64,000 bases of DNA, taken from positions 868,001 to 932,000 of the forward strand of contig CAWJNX010000002.1 in the NCBI GenBank assembly GCA_963844395.1. Reading direction: 5' to 3'. Position 1 is the first letter of the stretch. Each line of letters opens with the position of its first letter. The notes under the pieces were generated by a model that was not told the DNA's origin, ran no database searches, and saw only the letters and a program-made list of their open reading frames with translations. Positions 58,619 through 64,000 of the stretch are shown one piece after another. The DNA is from VRUE01 sp963844395 (GTDB lineage Bacteria; Actinomycetota; Thermoleophilia; Solirubrobacterales; 70-9). A program made the translations under genes and the position numbers.

Positions 58619-60193
58619 AGCCCGGCCGAGGCCGAGGCGCCGGCGCCAGTCGCGCGCGTTGAAGGCGCGGGCGATGCGGCTCGACGAGGCCGCGGCGCGA
58701 CCTGCGTGTACGGGTACCAGGTCGGTTCGCGCTTGCCGCCGAAGCGGGTGATCGACGACCGACTCGGTGCGGCAGTACTTCTTGATCCCGTACTCGCCGT
58801 GGCGGTAGCCGATCCCCGATTGCTTCCAGCCGCCCATCGGCACGTCCATCGAGAGGTAGTTGACGATCACGTCGTTGACGTTGACGGCGCCGCACTCGAC
58901 CCGCCGCGCGACCCGCTCGGCCCGCTCCTTCTCGCCGAAGACCGAGGCGGCGAGGCCGTAGCGGGTGTCGTTGGCGAGGCGCAGCGCCTCCTCGGCGTCG
59001 CGCACCTTCATCACGCCGACGACCGGGCCGAAGGTCTCCTCGCGCATCACCTTCATCGAGTGGTCGACGTCGACCAGCACGGTCGGCTCGAAGTAGTCGC
59101 CCGGTCCCTCGACCCGCTTGCCGCCGGTCAGCGCCTGCGCGCCCGATGCGAGCGCGTCATCGACGTGGTCCTCGACGATCGCCGTCTGGTTGGGCGAGGT
59201 CATCGCGCCGACGTCCTTGTCGGAGTGCGACCGCCGTCGGCGCCCTGGCGCAGCTTGCCGACCTCGGCCGGTCAGCTTGGCGACGAACTCGTCGTAGACC
59301 GGCTCCTCGACGTAGATCCGCTCGACCGAGATGCAGACCTGGCCGGAGTTGAACATCCCGCCCCAGGCCGCGGCGTTGGCGGCGCGGTCGAGGTCGGCGT
59401 CGGAGAGGACGATCATCGGGTCCTTGCCGCCGAGCTCGAGGCTGACCGGGGTCAGGGTCTCGGCGGCGCGCGCCATCACCTTGCGGCCGGTGCGGTCCGA
59501 GCCGGTGAACTGGACGAAGTCGACCTCGTCGACCAGGGCGCCGCCGGTCTCGCCGGTGCCCTGGACGCAGTCGAACACGTCCGGCCCGCCGATCTCCTCC
59601 TTCCAGGCCTGGACGACCTCGGCGAGGCCGAGCGGCGTGAACTCCGAGGGCTTGACGACAACCGCGGCGCCGGCCTGCAGGGCGGGGATCGCGTCGCCGA
59701 GCGCCAGCGACGAGCGGGAAGTTCCAGGGGCTGATAACGCCGACCACCGGATAGGGGCGGTACTGGACGCGCAGCTTCTTCGCGGCCAGCAGGGGCGAGT
59801 GGGGCCGGACCGCCTCCTCGCCGATGAACTTCGCTGCCTTGGCGCCGTAGAAGTTGATCAGGTCGGCCAGGTAGAGCGGGCTCGTTGCGCGGCGTCGGCG
59901 CGGACCTTGCCGGTCTCCGCCTGCATCGTGTCGAGCACCCGCTCTTCGTTGTCGAGCAGCCAGTCGCGCAGCTTGCCGAGCCACTCGTAGCGCCCCTCGA
60001 TCCCCAGTGCCTCCCAGGCGGGCTGGTTGGCGCGCACCCGCGCCACCTTCTCGGCGACGCTCGCCGGCGAATCGATCGCGACGCTGGCGATCAGCCCGCC
60101 CGTCGCCGGATTGTGGACTTCGAGCTGGCCAGTCTCGGCCGGACTGCTCCCGTTGGTCGCTTCGACACTCCCGCTCGCAGTTCCGCTCTCCAC
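58598..60193 (-). CDS. Aldehyde dehydrogenase (several frame breaks)
   Basis: One NAD(P)-dependent ALDH of about 530 residues is split over frames. It runs TGQLEVHNPATGGLIASVAI at the N-terminus, LINFYGAKAAKFIGEEAVRP, VVGVISPWNFPL, VDFVQFTGSDRTGRKVMARA, the catalytic Glu in VSLELGGKDPMIVL, the catalytic Cys in GMFNSGQVCISVERIYV and REETFGPVVGVMKV. Frame changes lie near 59885, 59715, two near 59230-59275 and two near 58700-58750. It resembles succinate-semialdehyde or long-chain ALDHs of actinobacteria. It is on the same strand as the hydroxy-acid oxidase and sugar dehydrogenase genes. Confidence 0.78.
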
Positions 60194-60208
60194 CTGACCG
60201 CTCCTTCC

Positions 60209-60232
60209 AAAGTTGGCTGGTCAGCCAACTTT
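60209..60232. terminator. Hairpin between the sugar dehydrogenase and ALDH genes
   Basis: AAAGTTGGCTG and CAGCCAACTTT pair perfectly around GT. On the minus strand it follows the sugar dehydrogenase stop by 13 bases and precedes the ALDH start by 15. The A3/T3 ends allow weak factor-independent termination in both directions. Confidence 0.6.
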
Positions 60233-60245
60233 AGCCGGGCGGCTC

Positions 60246-61463
60246 CTAGCGCGGGACGAGGCGGTAGACCGGGCCGTCCAGCGAGGTGACGTAGATCCGC
60301 CCGCGCGTGTCTTCGCCGAAGGAGCTGGGCGTGGAGACCGCGAGCCCCAGCTTGCGGTCGCCGCTGGCGCGTTTGAGGTGGGGGACCAGGCTGCGCAGCT
60401 CGCCCTCGCAGAGGTCGGCGTAGACGTAGCGCCCGCGCAGCGAGGGCAGGCGGGGATCGCCGACCACGTAGCCGCCGATGATCGTGCAGCGCCGCGCCGC
60501 GGCTCAGCGAGTAGGCGAAGATCGGCTTGATCGTCCCGCCTGGGTCGGGGGTGCCGCTGTTGGCGCCGGTGTAGGGGGCGAAGCCCTCGAAGGCATCCCA
60601 GCCGAAGTTCGCACCGCCGGCCCTGCCGACCGCCGAGGTAGTCGAGCTCCTCGAAGCTGTCCTGGCCGACGTCGGCGATCGCCAGCCGCGGCTTGGGCAC
60701 GCGTGACCCGGTCGAAGGAGAAGCGGAACGGGTTGCGCAGGCCGTAGCTGTAGATCTCGTCGCGGCCCGGACGGCCGACGAACGGGTTGCCTGGCGGCGC
60801 CGAGTAGGGACGGCCGTCGGACGGACGCGGATCGATCCGCAGCAGCTTGCCGAGCAGGCTGTCGCGGTCCTGCGCGTTGTTGGGCGGGTCGCCGCCCGAG
60901 CCGCCGTCTCCCGTGCCGAAGTAGAGGAGGTCGCCGAGGAACTGGAGCTGGCCGCCGTTGTGGTTGGAGTTGGCGCGGTGGGGTATCTCGATCACCGCGC
61001 GACGCGAGTCCCGCGCGACTCGCGTCGCGCTTGCGTCGCCTGAACTCGTCGACACGGATGTCGCCCTCGTCGTCGGTGAAGTAGACGTAGAAGCGCCCGC
61101 TGCGCTTGTAGTCGGGCGGGAAGGCGATCGAGAGCAGGCCGCGCTCGCCGCCGACAGCGACCAGGCCCGAGATGTCGAGGAAGGGCCGCTGCAGGCGCCT
61201 GCCGCCGTGCAGCACGCGGACCGTCCCCTCCTGCTCGACGACGAAGAGCAGCCGCGGGAAGCCGGGGGCGCCGGTCACGTAGACGGGGCTCTCGAAGCTG
61301 CCGATCCGCTTCAGTGCGACGCCCTTGCGGGCGCTAGCGCTGCCGCTCGGCGGTGCCTCGCGGGCCCTGCCCGGCGGGTGGCTCCTCGGCCTCGCCGCAG
61401 GCCGGCATCGTCGGCCATCGCGAGCGCCGCGGCGGCGGCGCATGAGGCGGCACGGCGGCCCAT
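60246..61463 (-). CDS. PQQ-type soluble aldose sugar dehydrogenase (several frame breaks)
   Basis: A beta-propeller enzyme of the YliI/Asd family is recognisable from IGSFESPVYVTGAPGFPRLL, FLDISGLVAVGGERGLLSIAF, FYVYFTDDEGDIRVDEFRRR, IPHRANSNHNGGQLQFLGDL, YFGTGDGGSGGDPPNNAQD, YSYGLRNPFRFSFD and the C-terminal DTRGRIYVTSLDGPVYRLVP. The N-terminus looks like a signal or lipoprotein leader. Frame changes occur near 61340-61410, 61020, 60620-60710 and 60500. Family members oxidise sugars with PQQ outside the cytoplasm. A palindrome at 60997-61030 lies at one break. Confidence 0.75.
60997..61030. repeat. Palindrome inside the sugar dehydrogenase gene
   Basis: GCGCGACGCGAGTC (60997-61010) and its exact complement (61017-61030) surround CCGCGC. 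It lies in a loop region of the propeller, between VDEFRRR and VIEIPHRANS, and one frame change falls next to it. Being purely GC-rich and coding, it could also be chance. Confidence 0.55.
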
Positions 61464-61472
61464 GCGGGAAAG

Positions 61473-62176
61473 CTAGCGGTTCGCCTGCGTCTGCTCGCCG
61501 GGTTTCGTTATCTCGACGACTTCGCCGCTGTCGGTGACGATCGTGTCCGGCGGGACCTCGGTGATCCGGACCGCGAAGGAGCCGCCCGGCTCGACTCCCG
61601 CCGCAGTCTCCGCCCGAGCCTCGCCGGTGAGCCCGGCGCCGACCGCGTAAAGAAGGCGGAAGGTGCCGGTCCGGGAAGCGGTCAGCTTCCAGATCGCCTC
61701 GATCGTCTCGTCCGGCTTCAGCGGCCCGAAGTCGAAGGTCTTGCGGCTGGCGTTTTCGGCGCCGGCTCGACTCTTCGGAGCCGGCCAGCCTTCGGGTACT
61801 TCTCGGCGAGCGCCCAGACGGGTCGGTCGGGCTGGGCGAGGCCCGGTTCGGCGCTGCGGATCCCGAAGGGAAGCGACGAAGCCTGCCCCGCCTCGCCGCC
61901 GACCGAGACGGTCATCGTCAGCGCCGGAACCGTCTCCTCGCCGGTGTTGCGGACGCCGATCCGCAGCAGCGTGGTTTCGCCGAGCCGCTGCTTGGTCGGG
62001 AACTCGGCGCGGACGATCTTGACCTCGAAGGGGCCGGCATCCTTCTTCGCGGCTGAGGAGGAGGGCGAATCGTCGTCGCCGCAGGCGCCGAGGAAGAGGG
62101 TGAGGAGCGCGGCGGCGATGCCCACGGCGCCGACGCCGATGCGGGAACGCCGTCCATGTCTGGGCTTCCCCCCCAA
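61473..62176 (-). CDS. Secreted lipoprotein, unknown (one frame break)
   Basis: The protein begins with a lipoprotein signal (GIAAALLTLFLGAC, Cys near residue 32), then a Ser-rich linker and an immunoglobulin-like domain: FEVKIVRAEFPTKQRLGETT, LLRIGVRNTGEETVPALTMT. After a frame change near 61800 it continues ENASRKTFDFGPLKPDETIE, AIWKLTASRTGTFRLLYAVG to the end. The fold resembles DUF11/CARDB-type extracellular domains. Function unknown. It diverges from the Mce permease genes. Confidence 0.68.
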
Positions 62177-62195
62177 GGCGGCCGGAACATACCAC

Positions 62196-62346
62196 GGGGT
62201 TTCGGCCGCTCCGGCGGGCTCCGGGCGCCGCCTGGCAGGGTTAGCCGGATCTCAACACTTGGCTAACTGTCGCCGCCCGTCCATCCCATAGACTCAGGGG
62301 ACCGAGTGGTCGCGCGGAATGCGGCCCCGGCTTGCCGGAGGAGCAG
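62196..62346. promoter_or_regulatory. Promoter region of the Mce-type operon
   Basis: About 150 bases between the divergent lipoprotein and permease genes. TTGGCT (about 62260) and CATAGACT (about 62285) could be -35 and -10 boxes. GGAGGAG lies six bases before the ATG at 62347. No clear operator was seen. Confidence 0.35.
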
Positions 62347-63157
62347 ATGGACAGAGCCGCATCGATAGGCCGGAGCTTCTTGCCCGCCAAGTCGTTCTTC
62401 GAACAGGTGGGGGACATGATGATCCTCACCGCGAGGACGCTGGTCTCCGCCGTCAAACCGCCGTATCCCTACGGCGAGGAGTTCATCGGCCAGTTCCTCT
62501 TCGCCCTGCAGCTCTGCTGGTTCCCGCTGCTGATCTCGACCGTCGCCTTCGGCTTCGGTGCGCCGGGACTGCAGGCGGCCAACATCCTCAACCTGTTCGG
62601 CGCCCTCGACCGGCTCGGCGGCTTCTTCGTCCTCGCCTCGATCCGCGAGTTCGCACCGTTCGTGACCGCGGTCGTCGTCGCCGGCGTCGCCGGCACCGCG
62701 ATCACCGCCGACCTCGGCGCCCGCAAGATCCGCGAGGAGCTCGACGCCCTGCAGGTGCTCGGGCGTCGACCCGATCAAGAACCTGGTCGTGCCGCGCTTT
62801 CTGGCGCTGATGCTGATCACCGGACTGCTCGACATCTACGCGCTGGTCTTCGGCATCACCGGCGGCATCCTCACCGAGATGGTCTACAGCCAGCCGCTCG
62901 GCGGCTTCTTCGCGACGCTCTTCTCCAACGCCTCGATCACCGACCTCTGGGGCTCGGTGATCAAGTGCACCCTGTTCGGGGCGATCATCGCCGTCGTCTG
63001 TTGTTACAAGGGAATGACTGCGTCCGGAGGCGCCGCCGGCGTCGGCCGTGCCGTCAACCAGGCGGTCGTCATCTCCTTCATGGGCGTCTTCGCCTTCAAC
63101 TACGTATTCACCCAGACGCTGCTGGCCACCAACCCCGAGCTGCAGACGATCCGATGA
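62347..63157 (+). CDS. YrbE/MlaE-family permease A (one frame break)
   Basis: The protein has the MlaE pattern: GQFLFALQLCWFPLLISTVA, ASIREFAPFVTAVVVAGVAG, TAITADLGARKIREELDALQ, and after the break DPIKNLVVPRFLALMLITGL, then CCYKGMTASGGAAGVGRAVN. One extra base near 62764 (LQVLG/VDPIKN) shifts the frame; correcting it gives a 269-residue protein. It is a permease subunit of an Mce-type ABC importer of lipids or sterols. Its stop overlaps the next gene's start (ATGA). Confidence 0.9.
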
Positions 63158-63951
63158 GTCCCTGGCTGGCAGTCCCGCGCGGCTGGCTCGACTCCTTCGG
63201 CGAGATCGCCCGCTTCGGCTCGCGCGTCGCCGGTCTCGTCTACTCGGGTCGCGTCCTGCGCTTCTTCGGTGAGAGCCTGCGCCAGGCCGGGATTCTGATC
63301 CTCGGTTCGGCCCTGATCATCTGGGGCCTCGTCTTCATCCTCGGCCTGCAGTGCGGGATCGAGGGCGCCTACCTGCTGCGCGCCCAGGGCGCGCCGGCCT
63401 TCGCCGGCCTCTTCTCGGCCTGGTGCGACCTGCGCGAGATCATGCCCTACGCCTTCGGCTACATGCTCTCGGCCAAGGTCGGGACCGGGATCGTCGCCGA
63501 GCTGGGCGCGATGCGGATCTCCGACGAGATCGACGCGCTCGAGGTGATGGGCGTGCCGCCCGTGACCTTCCTCGCCGCGACCCGCCTGCTCGCCGCCTGG
63601 ATCGCCTTCCCCTTTATGTACTTGGTCGGGATCGGGATCATGTTCTTCGCCAGCTACCTGGCGGTGGTCGAACAGATCGGCGACGTCTCCTCGGGGGGCT
63701 ACCTGCTGATCTTCTGGATGTTCCAGAACCCGCCCGACCTGATCTTCAGCTTGATCAAGGGCATGTTCATGGCGACGGCCATCGTCATGGTCGGCTGCTA
63801 TTACGGCTACACCGCGTCGGGCGGCCCGGTAGGCGTCGGCACGGCAACCGCGAAGTCGATGGTGCTTAACATCGTTCTGGTTCACATCATCGGGATGCTG
63901 GGGACCCTGGTCTTCTGGGGAGCCAACCCGAGAGCGCCGATAGGAGGCTGA
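63154..63951 (+). CDS. YrbE/MlaE-family permease B
   Basis: The 265-residue protein has the same fold as the preceding one: SLRQAGILILGSALIIWGLV, YMLSAKVGTGIVAELGAMRI with the EISDEIDALEVMG-like coupling segment, and YYGYTASGGPVGVGTATAKS at the end. In actinobacteria the two YrbE proteins form a heterodimer that serves Mce substrate-binding proteins encoded downstream. It overlaps permease A by 4 bases, so the two are translationally coupled. Confidence 0.94.
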   Translation: MSPWLAVPRGWLDSFGEIARFGSRVAGLVYSGRVLRFFGESLRQAGILILGSALIIWGLVFILGLQCGIEGAYLLRAQGAPAFAGLFSAWCDLREIMPYAFGYMLSAKVGTGIVAELGAMRISDEIDALEVMGVPPVTFLAATRLLAAWIAFPFMYLVGIGIMFFASYLAVVEQIGDVSSGGYLLIFWMFQNPPDLIFSLIKGMFMATAIVMVGCYYGYTASGGPVGVGTATAKSMVLNIVLVHIIGMLGTLVFWGANPRAPIGG

Positions 63952-63959
63952 CCCGCAAC

Positions 63960-64000
63960 ATGTCGATCGACGATCAGGACCAGCGCAGCGAAGTGGAAGC
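63960..64000 (+). CDS. Start of the next operon gene (partial)
   Basis: ATG at 63960 is preceded by TAGGAGG and opens MSIDDQDQRSEVEA before the window ends. By position it should be an ATP-binding or Mce protein of the same import system, but only 13 codons are visible. Confidence 0.5.
   Translation, partial: MSIDDQDQRSEVE

Overview
The window is high-GC, densely packed DNA from a Gram-positive-type chromosome. The best fit is a deep-branching actinobacterium of the Thermoleophilia/Solirubrobacterales kind. This rests on codon bias, an SdhA-SdhB-CCG-domain succinate dehydrogenase, YrbE/Mce-type permeases, MMPL exporters, a LytR-CpsA-Psr protein and a large SRP RNA that still carries an Alu domain. 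The taxonomic call is inference. No rRNA, tRNA, CRISPR array, transposase or phage gene was seen.

Layout. 0-3.3 kb: antiporter fragment, large SRP RNA with a strong terminator, a drug-type ABC exporter and acetolactate decarboxylase. 3.3-9.4 kb: a polytopic membrane protein diverging from the dnaX-ybaB-recR operon, then a degenerate GGDEF protein and a MerR-type regulator. 9.4-16.8 kb: a PadR/MMPL efflux pair with an obvious operator, lysC-asd, and an ArsB/NhaD-type transporter with a CBS protein. 17-27.4 kb: central metabolism (sdhA-sdhB-sdhE, icd, mdh) with an M28 peptidase, a site-2 protease and an AidB-like dehydrogenase. 27.4-35.6 kb: an AT-hook/winged-helix protein behind an array of inverted repeats, a truncated desaturase/PucR pair, a fatty acid hydroxylase, hsp20-lon, a disrupted glycosyltransferase-like gene and a TetR regulator. 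35.6-37.3 kb: a scrambled gene-poor patch containing a small membrane-protein gene that looks split by an inversion. 37.3-55.8 kb: MMPL, amidase, an R2-type diiron/SCP2 fusion, acyl-CoA ligase, bile-acid symporter family protein, FKBP lipoprotein, AlkZ-like protein, MFS, DUF4143-type ATPase, glyS, LytR, glucokinase, rsmI and an ACP-like protein. 55.8-64 kb: metG, a hydroxy-acid oxidase, aldehyde dehydrogenase, PQQ-type sugar dehydrogenase, a lipoprotein and the start of an Mce-type lipid import operon.

The most unusual signal is a set of long, near-perfect hairpin elements (24-89 bp) scattered through the window. Some lie between genes. Others sit inside open reading frames of dnaX, sdhB and a membrane protein without breaking the frame, and one appears to have broken a glycosyltransferase-like gene. 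Seven share an apex of the form NTATR although most stems differ. Two pairs share both loop and part of the stem, and another pair shares stem sequence. They behave like a family of palindromic repeats that I cannot match to a described class.

A caution: genes from about 57 to 63 kb, and the MFS gene near 48 kb, carry many single-base frame changes. Because metG is among them, sequencing or assembly error is the likelier cause, and those genes are annotated as single loci with frame breaks.
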